A stretch of 64,000 nt of DNA, from positions 62,001 through 126,000 of the forward strand of contig NZ_BBJJ01000009.1 of assembly GCF_000739815.1 (NCBI RefSeq). Direction: 5' to 3'. The notes under the pieces are model-generated. The model was not told the origin of the DNA, did no database searches, and saw only the letters and a list, made by a program, of their open reading frames with translations. Both the position numbers and the translations under genes were made by a program. Of the stretch, positions 9,564-18,313 are shown piece by piece; position 1 is the first letter of the stretch; each line of letters starts with the position of its first letter. This DNA comes from Paraburkholderia mimosarum LMG 23256 = NBRC 106338. Lineage in GTDB: Bacteria > Pseudomonadota > Gammaproteobacteria > Burkholderiales > Burkholderiaceae.

Positions 9564-9913
9564 GCATTTTCTCCGTGGCGCGCCGCGTTGCTTTCGTCAT
9601 CGCTGCCTCGCGACGGTTCGAGCAGGTCGAGCTGGTTGTCGCGCTCGTTGCCCGCACGTGCGCGCGGCAGCTTTTCGAGGATCGCGTTCAGACGCACCTG
9701 CGCATCGTCGATCTTGGCCGAGAGCGTGTCGCGCTCTGCTTGCAGCGCGTTGCGTTCCTCGCGGATCTGTTCGAGCTCGGCGCGCGTGGTGTCGCATTGC
9801 GCACGCAGCTGTGCGAGTTGCTCTTCGAGTGCGAGGCGTGTTTCATGTTGGCGCTGATTAATCTCGATCAGCCGCCCGATGTTTTGTGAGAGTGTTTCGA
9901 GTTCGTTGAGCAT
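9560..9913 (-). CDS. Coiled-coil protein upstream of zapA (ZapB-like)
   Basis: A 117-residue protein that is almost wholly a predicted coiled coil from residues 1 to about 85 (MLNELETLSQNIGRLIEIN, then heptads rich in Glu, Gln, Arg and Leu), with a charged C-terminal tail. It has no signal or membrane segment. Its position, overlapping zapA by 4 bases, and its length suggest a partner of ZapA or the Z-ring, comparable to ZapB. Homology to E. coli ZapB itself is not claimed. A TAGAAT -10-like box lies upstream on the minus strand near 9940. Confidence 0.75.
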   Translation of the reverse strand: MLNELETLSQNIGRLIEINQRQHETRLALEEQLAQLRAQCDTTRAELEQIREERNALQAERDTLSAKIDDAQVRLNAILEKLPRARAGNERDNQLDLLEPSRGSDDESNAARHGENA

Positions 9914-10295
9914 GTGCTGCGTCCTCTAAAGACAGGCATTCTAGCGCGGATCAACGCGTGTTTTGGCAATTGTGTCGTTTCCAGACGTAACAACCCGGCT
10001 TCTTACCGGAACCGGGCCCGAATCCCGCGTTACGTGTGCCGCATGCGCCAGCCGGGAACGCAATTTGCCAAGGCGCGCGCGAAGCGCGTTGGCTCGATTG
10101 TGGTCTGCGCGTTATAACATCACGGATTCGTGGCTTTTTGCTAGTGGTTTTGTCGGCTGTTCTCTTTTTTGCCGATCGTTTTTTCAGCTGCGTCGGCAGA
10201 ATCGCTTCGAACAAAAACACTGCGCGCTGCCCATGTTGCGATATCGCTGCCGTTAATCCGTGTGATCTTTTTGAAACCCGCCGCCGAGTTACCCG
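9914..10295. other. Intergenic region upstream of the cobalamin genes
   Basis: 382 bases between the divergent zapB-like gene and btuC. The part at 10110-10250 is distinctly AT/T-rich, with CACG-GATT-CGTG followed by GCTTTTTG (about 10122-10142), a weak terminator-like element. I searched for cobalamin riboswitch marks (GCAACTG, the B12 box) on both strands and found none. No ORF here is credible. Confidence 0.5.
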
Positions 10296-11363
10296 ATGCG
10301 TTCCATGAGCCGCGATGAATCCCACGCCGCGTCCGAGTTGCATGCGCTGCCGCGCCGCTCGATGACCGTGCGCCGCGCCTGCACGATCTGGGCGGGCCTC
10401 GCACTAGCGGCGCTCGTGGTCTTCGCGGCATCGCTCGCGACAGGCAGCGTGAGCGTGACGCCTGCGCAGGCGCTCGCGGCGCTCACGCCGGCGCACGGCG
10501 CGCCGGACATGGCGACGGAAATCGTGCGCACACTGCGCCTGCCGCGCGCGTTGGCCGGCTTCGCGTGCGGCGCCTTGCTCGCGCTGGGCGGGGCGCTCTT
10601 GCAGGTGCTGTTGCGCAATCCGCTGGCGGAGCCCTATGTGCTGGGCGTTTCCGGCGGCGCCGCGGCGTTCGCGCTCGTTGCGATGATCGCGGGCGTGGCG
10701 TGGTGGGGTGTGCAGGCGAGTGCGTGCGCGGGCGCGCTTCTTTCGATCCTGCTCGTGCTCGGCCTCGCGCGCCGCGAACTATGGCGCGGCGAACCGCAGG
10801 ACAGTTCGCCGCGGCTCTTGTTGACGGGCGCCGTGACGGCGGCGGGGTGGGGCGCATTGATCACGCTGCTGCTCACCCTCGCGCCCGACACGCGCTTGCG
10901 CGGCATGCTGTTCTGGCTCACGGGCGACCTCAACGGCGCGAGCGCGCCATGGCCCGCGCTCGTGACGCTCGGCGTACTGCTTGCATGCATCGTGCCCGCT
11001 GCGCCCATGCTCAACGTACTGCTGCGCGGTGATGCCGCCGCACAGGCGCTCGGCGTACCGGTGCTGCGTTTGCGCGTGGGCATTTATCTCGCCGCGTCGC
11101 TCGCAGCCGCGGCCGCGGTGACGACGGGCGGCACCATTGGCTTCGTCGGGCTCGTCGTGCCCCACATGCTGCGCCTCGCGTTGGGCAACGATCAGCGCAT
11201 GCTCGTACCCGCGGCCGCGATCGCGGGCGGCGTGGCCGTGATGGGCGCGGACCTCGTGGCGCGCACGGTGGCGGCCCCCGCGCAGTTGCCGGTGGGCGTC
11301 GTGACCGCGCTGGCGGGCGTCCCGGTTTTTCTCTGGATGCTGCTCGCGAGGCGCCCGCGATGA
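10296..11363 (+). CDS. btuC: Cobalamin/corrinoid ABC transporter permease (BtuC-like)
   Basis: A 355-residue FecCD-family permease with about ten hydrophobic segments. Family marks are LRLPRALAGFACGALLALGG, LRNPLAEPYVLGVSGG and the C-terminal TIGFVGLVVPHMLR. The family also carries iron-siderophores; cobalamin is inferred because the gene heads a cobalamin operon and a BtuF-like binding protein lies in the opposite arm. An ATG at 10305 is a possible alternative start. It overlaps btuD by 4 bases (ATGA). Confidence 0.87.
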   Translation: MRSMSRDESHAASELHALPRRSMTVRRACTIWAGLALAALVVFAASLATGSVSVTPAQALAALTPAHGAPDMATEIVRTLRLPRALAGFACGALLALGGALLQVLLRNPLAEPYVLGVSGGAAAFALVAMIAGVAWWGVQASACAGALLSILLVLGLARRELWRGEPQDSSPRLLLTGAVTAAGWGALITLLLTLAPDTRLRGMLFWLTGDLNGASAPWPALVTLGVLLACIVPAAPMLNVLLRGDAAAQALGVPVLRLRVGIYLAASLAAAAAVTTGGTIGFVGLVVPHMLRLALGNDQRMLVPAAAIAGGVAVMGADLVARTVAAPAQLPVGVVTALAGVPVFLWMLLARRPR

Positions 11364-12193
11364 GCGACACCCGGGCACCGCTTCTTGCTGCGCATGCGCT
11401 CACATTGCGCGCGGGCGCGCGTACGCTCGTCGAATCGCTCACGCAAAGGTTTGCCGCTGGTGAGATCTGGTGCGTGGCCGGTGCGAACGGCGCGGGCAAG
11501 ACCACACTGATCGGTGCGCTCGCGGGCCTGCGCGAACCCTCGGCGGGGCGCGTGGAAGTGGAGGGCATCGCGCTCGCACACTGGCCGCCGGTTCGTCTCG
11601 CGAGGCGCCGCGCGCTGATGCCCCAGGACCAGCGCGACGCATTCGGCGCGAGTGTGCTCGACACCGTGCTGCTCAATCGCTATCCGCATCTTTCGGGCTG
11701 GGGCTGGGAAGGCGACGTCGATCGCGCCGCCGCGCACGCTGCGCTCGCGATGCTCGGCCTCGAAGCATTCGCCACCCGCGATGTGCTGTCGCTCTCCGGC
11801 GGTGAGCGACAGCGCGTTGCGCTCGCGGCGGCGCTGTGCCAGGGTGCACCGCTCCTGCTGCTGGACGAGCCACTCGCGCATCTGGATCTGCATCATCAGA
11901 TTGCGTGCCTCGAAACGCTTTCGCGCTGGGTGCGCGGCGAAGACCGCGCGGTGCTGTTTTCCTGCCACGATCTCAATCTCGCGCGGCGATTCGCAACGCA
12001 CGCGCTCCTGCTCGACGGCCGCGGCGGCTTTCACGCGGGCCCCGTGCGCGAAGTGCTCACACCCGAGCGCGCGAGCACTGCATTCGGCCATCCGCTCGTG
12101 CTGATCCGCGAGGGCGCGCACGAGGCGCTCGTGCCTGCGCTCGGCCCGACTTCCTCATTACTGCATTCGCCGGTAGCGAACGGCGGCCGCTAG
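11360..12193 (+). CDS. btuD: Cobalamin/corrinoid ABC transporter ATPase (BtuD-like)
   Basis: A 277-residue ABC ATPase with Walker A GANGAGKTT, signature LSGGERQRVALAAAL, Walker B LLLLDEP and a switch histidine in SCHDLN. It belongs to the FecE/BtuD group that pairs with FecCD permeases. Its ATG overlaps the btuC stop, so coupled translation and complex formation are likely. The corrinoid substrate is inferred from the operon, as for btuC. Confidence 0.88.
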   Translation: MSDTRAPLLAAHALTLRAGARTLVESLTQRFAAGEIWCVAGANGAGKTTLIGALAGLREPSAGRVEVEGIALAHWPPVRLARRRALMPQDQRDAFGASVLDTVLLNRYPHLSGWGWEGDVDRAAAHAALAMLGLEAFATRDVLSLSGGERQRVALAAALCQGAPLLLLDEPLAHLDLHHQIACLETLSRWVRGEDRAVLFSCHDLNLARRFATHALLLDGRGGFHAGPVREVLTPERASTAFGHPLVLIREGAHEALVPALGPTSSLLHSPVANGGR

Positions 12194-12237
12194 TGCGCCG
12201 TTCGCTCACGCATCATCACTTCGAAACGAAACTCACC

Positions 12238-13302
12238 ATGACGTCATCGCTTACCGAACTGCTCGCCGTCGAACCGCTCGACCTCTCGTTGCGCGACGAA
12301 CTCCAACGCCTCATCGACATGAAAACGAAACCGCCTGGCAGTCTCGGCCGCCTCGAAGCGCTGGCGCGCCAGCTCGGCATGATCCAGGGCACCACGCGCC
12401 CGGGCGTCGAGCGGCCCGTGATGATCGTGTTCGCCGGCGACCACGGCATCGCGGCCGAAGGTGTGAGCCCGTATCCGCAGGCCGTGACCGCGCAGATGGT
12501 CGCGAATTTCGTGGCGGGCGGCGCGGCCATCAACGCGTTCAGCGGCGTGGCAGGCCTCACGCTCGAAGTCGTCAATGCGGGCGTGGCAACGCCGCTGCCG
12601 CCGTCACCCGCGCTCGTCGACGTGCCGATTGCGCGCGGCACCCGCAACTTCGCGCGCGAGCGCGCCATGACGCGCGACGAGGCCGTTGCCGCGCTCGCCG
12701 CGGGCGCCGAGCGCGTGCGCCATCACGCGTCGCTCGGGACCAACGTGATCGGCTTCGGCGAAATGGGCATTGCGAACACATCGTCGGCCGCTTGCCTGAT
12801 GAGCCGGTTGTGCGGCGTGCCGATCGACGAATGCGTCGGACGCGGCACGGGCCTCGACAACGCGGGCCTCGCGAAGAAACGCAACGTGCTCGCGGCGGCG
12901 CTCGCGCATCATGCCGACGCACGCGAGCCGCTCGACGTGCTCGCCGCGTTCGGCGGCTTCGAGATCGCGATGATGGCGGGCGCGTTCCTCGAAGCGGCGC
13001 GCTCGCGCATGACGATCCTCGTGGACGGTTTCATCGCGACCTCGGCGCTGCTCGTGGCCGATTCGCTCGCGCCGAACGTACGCGATTACTGCGTGTTTGC
13101 GCACGCATCGAACGAGGCGGGGCACCGGCGTATGCTCGACCATTTCGGCGCGCGCGAGCTGCTTGCGCTCGACCTGCGTCTGGGCGAGGGCACGGGCGCC
13201 GCGCTCGCGGTGCCGTTGCTGCGCGCGGCCGTGGCGTTCCTCAACGAGATGGCGAGCTTCGAGTCGGCCGGCGTCGACGACCGCAGCGATCGCCACGCAT
13301 GA
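12238..13302 (+). CDS. cobT: Nicotinate-nucleotide:dimethylbenzimidazole phosphoribosyltransferase CobT
   Basis: A 354-residue enzyme that makes alpha-ribazole phosphate from nicotinate mononucleotide and dimethylbenzimidazole, the lower-ligand activation step of cobalamin synthesis. Motifs are VIVFAGDHGIAAEGVSPYPQ, ANFVAGGAAINAF and GRGTGLDNAGLAKK. E317 in LGEGTGAALA matches the catalytic Glu317 of Salmonella CobT by both number and context. The start MTSSLTELLAVEP was chosen because the in-frame region upstream overlaps btuD and is not CobT-like. cobS follows after 10 bases. Confidence 0.96.
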   Translation: MTSSLTELLAVEPLDLSLRDELQRLIDMKTKPPGSLGRLEALARQLGMIQGTTRPGVERPVMIVFAGDHGIAAEGVSPYPQAVTAQMVANFVAGGAAINAFSGVAGLTLEVVNAGVATPLPPSPALVDVPIARGTRNFARERAMTRDEAVAALAAGAERVRHHASLGTNVIGFGEMGIANTSSAACLMSRLCGVPIDECVGRGTGLDNAGLAKKRNVLAAALAHHADAREPLDVLAAFGGFEIAMMAGAFLEAARSRMTILVDGFIATSALLVADSLAPNVRDYCVFAHASNEAGHRRMLDHFGARELLALDLRLGEGTGAALAVPLLRAAVAFLNEMASFESAGVDDRSDRHA

Positions 13303-13312
13303 GCGCCGTGCG

Positions 13313-14089
13313 ATGAATCCGCTCGCGGAGCTGCGCTACTTCTTCACGGCGCTCGGCTATTTCACGCGTGTGCCGGTGCCGCGCTGGGTGGGCTTCGAGC
13401 CCGCGTGGCTCAATGCGGCGGCGCGTTACTTTCCGCTCGTCGGCGCGTTGGTCGGGGCGCTCGCGGCACTCGTCTATCTCGCGGCGCTGCGACTCTTTCC
13501 GGCGAGCGTCGCGGTGCTGCTTTCGATGGCCGGTACGCTCCTCGCGACGGGTGCCTTCCACGAAGACGGGCTCGCCGACTGCCTCGACGCATTCGGCGGC
13601 GCATACACGCGCGAGGACGTGCTGCGCATCATGCACGACTCGCGCATCGGCGCGTTCGGTGCAATCGGTCTCGTGGTGGCGCTCGCGCTCAAGTGGCAGA
13701 CGCTCGCCGCGCTGCCGCCCGCGCGCGCCGCGATGCTGATGATCGCGGGCCATGCCGCGAGCCGCGCCTGCGCGATCAGCTATCTCGTCTCGCTCGACTA
13801 CGTGCGCCCCGAAGGCAAGGCCAGGCCCGTGGCGCAGCGTATGAGCGTGGCCGCGTGGATGGGTGCGTGCGTGTTTGGTCTGCCGTGGCTCTTCTGGCCC
13901 GTGTGGTCCGCCGGACCCGACTGGCGTGCCGGTGTGGCGACGCTCGCCGTGCTGGCGGTGTTGCGCTTCGTGCTGGCGCGTTATTTCGTGCGCCGCGTCG
14001 GCGGCTATACGGGCGATTGTCTTGGCTTCGCGCAGCAGGTGTTCGAAATCGCCATCTATCTCGTGGGGCTCGCGTGGATCTCGTTCTGA
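13313..14089 (+). CDS. cobS: Cobalamin synthase CobS (AdoCbi-GDP ribazoletransferase)
   Basis: A 258-residue membrane enzyme that joins AdoCbi-GDP to alpha-ribazole (phosphate), closing the nucleotide loop. MNPLAELRYFFTALGYFTRVP is the family N-terminus, and HEDGLADCLDAFGG, an acidic Mg-binding stretch, sits between hydrophobic segments. About six membrane segments are visible. It ends in QVFEIAIYLVGLAWISF and overlaps the start of cobC by 16 bases. Substrates come from CobU (opposite arm) and CobT (just upstream). Confidence 0.95.
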   Translation: MNPLAELRYFFTALGYFTRVPVPRWVGFEPAWLNAAARYFPLVGALVGALAALVYLAALRLFPASVAVLLSMAGTLLATGAFHEDGLADCLDAFGGAYTREDVLRIMHDSRIGAFGAIGLVVALALKWQTLAALPPARAAMLMIAGHAASRACAISYLVSLDYVRPEGKARPVAQRMSVAAWMGACVFGLPWLFWPVWSAGPDWRAGVATLAVLAVLRFVLARYFVRRVGGYTGDCLGFAQQVFEIAIYLVGLAWISF

Positions 14090-14661
14090 TCCGGCATCCG
14101 GCCGTCGCGGTGGAGGCGGGCGTGTGCTACGGCGCGAGCGACGTGCCGCTCGAGGGCGACGCGACGCAGCAGGCCGGTTTGCTCGCCGAGCGGCTCGCGG
14201 CGCTCGGCGTTTGCAGGCCGCAACGCGTCGCGACGAGTCCGCTCACGCGTTGCGCGGGCGTCGCGGCGGCGCTTGCCGCTGCCGAGGGACACGTGGCGCA
14301 GGAGGACGCGCGTCTGGCGGAGATGGATTTCGGCGCGTGGGAAATGCAGCGCTGGGACGCGATCGAGCGTGCGCAGATCGACGCCTGGGCCGCCGATTTC
14401 GAGCACGCCCGCGAGCACGGCGGCGAGAGCGTCGCGCAGTTCGATGCACGCGTGAGCGGGTGGGTCGACACGCTCGATGCGCGCGAGAATGCGACTGTCT
14501 GGGCCATCACGCATGCGGGCGTCATTCGTACCGTCACGGCGCGCGCGCTCGGCATGCCGCTTGCGCGCTGCGTGCGCTGGCCGCTCGAAATGGGCGCGAT
14601 CGTATGGCTGCGTTATGACGCGTTTAGCGCGCAATGGTTGCTCTCGCGCTGGAACGCGTAG
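14074..14661 (+). CDS. cobC: Alpha-ribazole phosphatase CobC (histidine phosphatase family)
   Basis: A 195-residue histidine phosphatase predicted to remove the phosphate from alpha-ribazole-5'-phosphate or adenosylcobalamin-5'-phosphate. The phosphorylated histidine is H8 in LIRHP, with proline where most of the superfamily has RHG. YGASDVPL, ATSPLTRC and the second histidine H147 in ITHAG follow. The start is GTG at 14074, inside the cobS end, giving a 16-base overlap and the correct N-terminus; no better start exists downstream. It is the last gene of the plus arm and is convergent with btuF. Confidence 0.87.
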   Translation: MDLVLIRHPAVAVEAGVCYGASDVPLEGDATQQAGLLAERLAALGVCRPQRVATSPLTRCAGVAAALAAAEGHVAQEDARLAEMDFGAWEMQRWDAIERAQIDAWAADFEHAREHGGESVAQFDARVSGWVDTLDARENATVWAITHAGVIRTVTARALGMPLARCVRWPLEMGAIVWLRYDAFSAQWLLSRWNA

Positions 14662-14682
14662 CCGGTCGCTTAGGATCTCCAA

Positions 14683-15627
14683 TCAATGCGAGGCAGCATC
14701 GCGCGAGCGGGTGTGTTCGAGATCCCCGCAAAGCTGCGCCGCACCCTGGGCGATGCGCGGTGTGGGGCGGGTGAGCAGATCGCCGTCGATGGCGAAGAGA
14801 TTGCCGTGCGCGACTGCGGCAAGCGCGGGCCACGCGCGCCAGCGCTCGAGGCTCGGCAGCGGACGATCCGGCGAAGTCGCGCCTTGCGAGGCCGTGACGA
14901 TCGCATCGGGATTGGCGGCCAGCACCGCTTCGGTCGAAACGGTCGGCACGAGCGGCTTGAGCGCCGCGAAGATGTTGCGGCCACCACATAGCGCGATCAC
15001 GTCGCTGATCATGTGCGAGCCGTTGATGGTCATCAGCGGCTGATCCCAGACTTCATAGAAGACGCTTACGGGCGCGCGCCGCGCATAGCGCGCGCGTAGC
15101 TGCGCGATGTCACGGCGGTAGGCGGCGGCCGCGGCCTGCGCCGTGGCGTCGGTGCCGAGCAGTGCGCCGAGGCGCGTGAGCGAGGTCGCGACGTCGTCGA
15201 GTTCGTGCGGCTCGCTGAAAAAGAGCGGAATGTGCAGCGCGCGCAGGCGGTCGAGCTGTTGCTGCGCGTTGCCGTGACGCCAGACCACGATCAGGTCGGG
15301 CTTGAGCGTGGCGATGCGTTCGAGGTCGAGCGCGCGGTTGTCGCCCACGCGCGGCACATGCTGCGCTTCGGGTGGGTAATCGCTGTAGGCCACGGCGCCG
15401 ACCAGCTTCGCGCCGCCGCCGGCAGCGTAGAGCAGCTCGGTCACGTGGGGCGCCAGGCTCACCACGCGCTGCGCGGGCGCGGGGAGCGTGACGGTGTTGC
15501 CCGCATCGTCGATGGCGGTGACGGTGGCACGAGCGGCGCACGGGCCGAGGGCCACGGCAGCGAACGCAAGCTGGGCGACAAACCTGGCGATGGACCTGGC
15601 GACAAGCGCAAAGGCGGCCGCGCGCAT
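14683..15627 (-). CDS. btuF: Cobalamin-binding periplasmic protein (BtuF-like)
   Basis: A 314-residue helical-backbone substrate-binding protein. A signal peptide (about residues 1-42, ending AARAT) precedes PAQRVVSLAPHVTELLYAAGGG, the usual start of the BtuF/FhuD lobe, and LDLERIATLKPDLIVVW. It would deliver corrinoids to the BtuC/BtuD pair of the opposite arm. The ATG overlaps the cobD stop (15625-15629), so it is the last gene of the minus arm. The long in-frame region upstream is antisense noise from cobD. Confidence 0.9.
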   Translation of the reverse strand: MRAAAFALVARSIARFVAQLAFAAVALGPCAARATVTAIDDAGNTVTLPAPAQRVVSLAPHVTELLYAAGGGAKLVGAVAYSDYPPEAQHVPRVGDNRALDLERIATLKPDLIVVWRHGNAQQQLDRLRALHIPLFFSEPHELDDVATSLTRLGALLGTDATAQAAAAAYRRDIAQLRARYARRAPVSVFYEVWDQPLMTINGSHMISDVIALCGGRNIFAALKPLVPTVSTEAVLAANPDAIVTASQGATSPDRPLPSLERWRAWPALAAVAHGNLFAIDGDLLTRPTPRIAQGAAQLCGDLEHTRSRDAASH

Positions 15628-16661
15628 CAGCCGATCGCCCGCATGGCTTGCGCGAGCGCGTCTTCCAGGCGGCGCCATTCGTCGTCGTTCGCGGGCAGCC
15701 CGAAACGCAAGCTGGCCGGTGCGTCGAAGCGGCGTGTCCATACCGCGTGCCGCGCGAGCGCGTCCTGCAGCGCCGGCGCGCGGGGGTCCGTGATCCAGGC
15801 GAAAAGCGGCGTGGCGTGCGGCGCGAAGCCGTGAGCGCGCAAAAGCGCGACGAGTCGCGCGCTTTCGTCTGCGAGGCAAATGCGCATTGCGCTTTGCCAC
15901 GCGCTGTCTTCGAACGCATGCGTGACCGCGTGGCGCGCGGGGCCGCTCACGGTCCACGCGCCCAGATGCGCGCGCAACGCGTCCAGCAGATCGGGCGCGC
16001 CAAGCGCGAAGCCGCAGCGCGCGCCCGCAATCCCGAAGAACTTGCCTGGCGAGCGCAGCACGACGAGTCCTTCGAGACCGGTTGCGTGCGCAACCGTTTC
16101 GGACCGTTCGGTACCGAATGCATCGGCAAAAGCTTCGTCGACGATCAGCGTGCCGCCGCGCGCCGCAAGTTGTGCACGCCAGTGCAGTAGACGGGCCGCA
16201 GCGACATGCGCGGCAGTGGGATTGTTGGGATTCACCACGACGACATGCGCGATGCCATCGGGCAACGCGTCGAGCGTGAGGTCGAGCGGCACGATCTCGT
16301 GGCCCGCCCGCGCGAAAGCGGGTGCGTACTCGCCGTAGGTAAGCGGTGCGATCGCCACGCACACTTCACCTGCGCGCGGCAGCAGTGCGGGCAGCGCGCG
16401 GATCGCGGCCTGGCTGCCCGCCACGGGCAGCACATGCCGCGCGTCGGGGGCGCCATAGTAGCGAGCGGCGCAGGCAGCGAGGCCGTCGCCCTCGTCGGGC
16501 AGGCGTCGCCATGCTGCCGCGGGCACCGGCGGCACCGGGTAGCCATGCGGATTGATGCCGGTCGAGAGGTCGATCCATGCCTCCCAGGCGATGCCGTAGC
16601 GCTGCGCCGCTTCGTGCAGATTGCCGCCGTGCGCGACGAGCGTGGCTGGCTTCTCAAACAT
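15627..16661 (-). CDS. cobD: Threonine-phosphate decarboxylase CobD
   Basis: A 344-residue PLP enzyme of the aminotransferase I/II fold, making (R)-1-aminopropan-2-ol phosphate, the linker that CbiB joins to the corrin. Motifs are LVAHGGNLHEAAQRYG and DLSTGINPHGYP at the start, VNPNNPT, IVDEAFADAF and SPGKFFGIAGARCGF with the PLP lysine. Names clash: Pseudomonas-style annotation calls this cobC. The start MFEKPATLV gives the family N-terminus and an 8-base overlap with the cbiB end. Confidence 0.93.
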   Translation of the reverse strand: MFEKPATLVAHGGNLHEAAQRYGIAWEAWIDLSTGINPHGYPVPPVPAAAWRRLPDEGDGLAACAARYYGAPDARHVLPVAGSQAAIRALPALLPRAGEVCVAIAPLTYGEYAPAFARAGHEIVPLDLTLDALPDGIAHVVVVNPNNPTAAHVAAARLLHWRAQLAARGGTLIVDEAFADAFGTERSETVAHATGLEGLVVLRSPGKFFGIAGARCGFALGAPDLLDALRAHLGAWTVSGPARHAVTHAFEDSAWQSAMRICLADESARLVALLRAHGFAPHATPLFAWITDPRAPALQDALARHAVWTRRFDAPASLRFGLPANDDEWRRLEDALAQAMRAIG

Positions 16662-17592
16662 GGGTGGCCACGCTCGCAAAGGCCAGGGCGAGCAGCGCCG
16701 CGAGCCACAGGATCGTGGTGCGCTCCACGAGGCGCAGCGCCGCATCCACGTGCTGCGCGCGTGGCGGCGAGCCCGCGCCGAGCGCCGGGCGCTCCTCCAG
16801 CATGCCGTGATAAACGGCCGCGCCCCCCAGCAGCACGTTCAGGCTGCCCGCGCCGGACGCCATCACCGGCCCCGCGTTCGGGCTTTCCCAGCGAGGCGCC
16901 TGCTCGCGCCAGCAGCGCAGCGCCGTGCGCGTATCGCCGAGCAGCGCGTAGCTCGCGGCGGTGAGGCGCGCCGGGATCCAGTTGAGGACGTCGTCGATGC
17001 GCGCGGCCGCCCAGCCAAAACGCAGGAAGCGCGGCGTGCGGTAGCCCCACATCGCGTCGAGCGTGTTGGCCAGACGAAACGCGAGGGCACCCGGGCCGCC
17101 CGCGAGCGCGAACCAGAACAGCGCGCCGAAGATCGCGTCGTTGCCGTTTTCGAGCGCCGATTCGACGGCGGCGCGCGAGAGCGCGGTCGCGTCCGCCTCA
17201 TGCGTGTCGCGCGAGACGATGCGGCCGGTCAATTTGCGCGCGGCGGCGAGGTCGCGCCGCGCGAGCGCCGCGCCGATCGGCGCGATGTGCTCCGCGAGGC
17301 TGCGCGCGCCGAGCGCGAACCACAGCAGCGCGACGTGCAACGCCCACGCGAGCGGCCAAGGCAGCAGCGCGCACAGCAGCGCGGCGAGAACGACGGGCGG
17401 CGCGACGGCCGCGAGCCATGCGAGCAGACCGAGCGGGCGGCCACGCCGGCCCGTGTTCAGGCGCGCCTCGATGGCGTTCGCGAAGCGGCCGAAGGCGACG
17501 AGAGGATGCGCTTGGCGCGGCTCGCCGAGCCAACGGTCCACGGCGACGCCGGCCACGGCGAGCGCGGCAGTGACGGGCAGCGTGAGCATCAT
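16654..17592 (-). CDS. cbiB: Adenosylcobinamide-phosphate synthase CbiB
   Basis: A 312-residue membrane protein of the CbiB/CobD family that amidates adenosylcobyric acid with the aminopropanol moiety. VAGVAVDRWLGEPRQAHPLVAFG at the start, SRAAVESALENGNDAIFGALFW and GYRTPRFLRFGWAAARIDDVLNW in the middle are diagnostic; about five hydrophobic segments are visible. Two adjacent ATGs (17592 and 17589) are possible starts, both overlapping the cobU stop, so translation is coupled either way. It overlaps the cobD start by 8 bases. Confidence 0.93.
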   Translation of the reverse strand: MMLTLPVTAALAVAGVAVDRWLGEPRQAHPLVAFGRFANAIEARLNTGRRGRPLGLLAWLAAVAPPVVLAALLCALLPWPLAWALHVALLWFALGARSLAEHIAPIGAALARRDLAAARKLTGRIVSRDTHEADATALSRAAVESALENGNDAIFGALFWFALAGGPGALAFRLANTLDAMWGYRTPRFLRFGWAAARIDDVLNWIPARLTAASYALLGDTRTALRCWREQAPRWESPNAGPVMASGAGSLNVLLGGAAVYHGMLEERPALGAGSPPRAQHVDAALRLVERTTILWLAALLALAFASVATHV

Positions 17593-18143
17593 GAGGTCCG
17601 CGGCGGTGCCTTGAGCACGAGCGGCAGGCCCGCGGCGACGAGCGTGGCCCGGTCGGCGAGCGCCGCGATGCGCTGATTGAGGCGGCCGAGTTCGTCCACG
17701 TAAAGACGCGTCGCGGCGCCGAGCGGCACCACGCCCATGCCGATCTCGTTGCTCACCACGAGCACCGTGCCCTGTGCGCGCTCGCAGGCGGCGGCGAAGG
17801 CGTCGAGGCGGGCTTGCCAGCCGGGCAGCGGCGCATCGGAGTCGGCCGGGCAAAGGAGGTTCGCGAGCCAGAGCGTGAGGCAGTCGATCAGCACGCACTG
17901 GCTGGGCGCCGCCGTGGCGTCGAGCGCGCCCGCGAGGTCGAGCGGCGCCTCGGCGAGCGCCCAGTGCGCGGGCCTGCGCGCGCGATGGTGGGCGATGCGC
18001 TCGGCGAACTCGGCGTCGCCGGTCACGCGCGCGGTGGCGATATAGGTGACCGGCAGGCCGCTCGCCGCGGCGAGGCGTTCGGCATGCGCGCTCTTGCCCG
18101 AGCGCGCGCCGCCGACGATGAAGGTGAGGTCGCGCGAATTCAT
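17589..18143 (-). CDS. cobU: Adenosylcobinamide kinase/guanylyltransferase CobU (CobP)
   Basis: A 184-residue bifunctional enzyme that phosphorylates adenosylcobinamide and then adds GMP. The P-loop GGARSGKS is at residues 11-18, [14 protein letters not shown] holds the histidine region that takes GMP in the family, and [14 protein letters not shown] and [13 protein letters not shown] follow. It is the first gene of the minus arm and is divergent from cobQ across 170 bases. With CobS and CobT it makes a complete nucleotide-loop pathway. Confidence 0.95.
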   Translation of the reverse strand: MNSRDLTFIVGGARSGKSAHAERLAAASGLPVTYIATARVTGDAEFAERIAHHRARRPAHWALAEAPLDLAGALDATAAPSQCVLIDCLTLWLANLLCPADSDAPLPGWQARLDAFAAACERAQGTVLVVSNEIGMGVVPLGAATRLYVDELGRLNQRIAALADRATLVAAGLPLVLKAPPRTS

Positions 18144-18313
18144 CGCGTGATTGTAACGGCTGCCTTTGTGGCGTCGTTATCCTGGCGGTTGTCCCGTCGG
18201 CCAACGTCGCGCCGCGCACCTGCAGTGCCTGGCGGGGCGATGGGATAATGCGCTCTCTCCTTTTCGCGCCTGCCGGTGTCTTCCGGGCCCACGCATCACC
18301 TGCCATTCGCTTC

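Noticed and set aside
9914..10295. Possible cobalamin riboswitch before btuC
   Set aside because: The expected conserved blocks (GCAACTG region, B12 box) are absent on both strands; only unspecific hairpins are seen.
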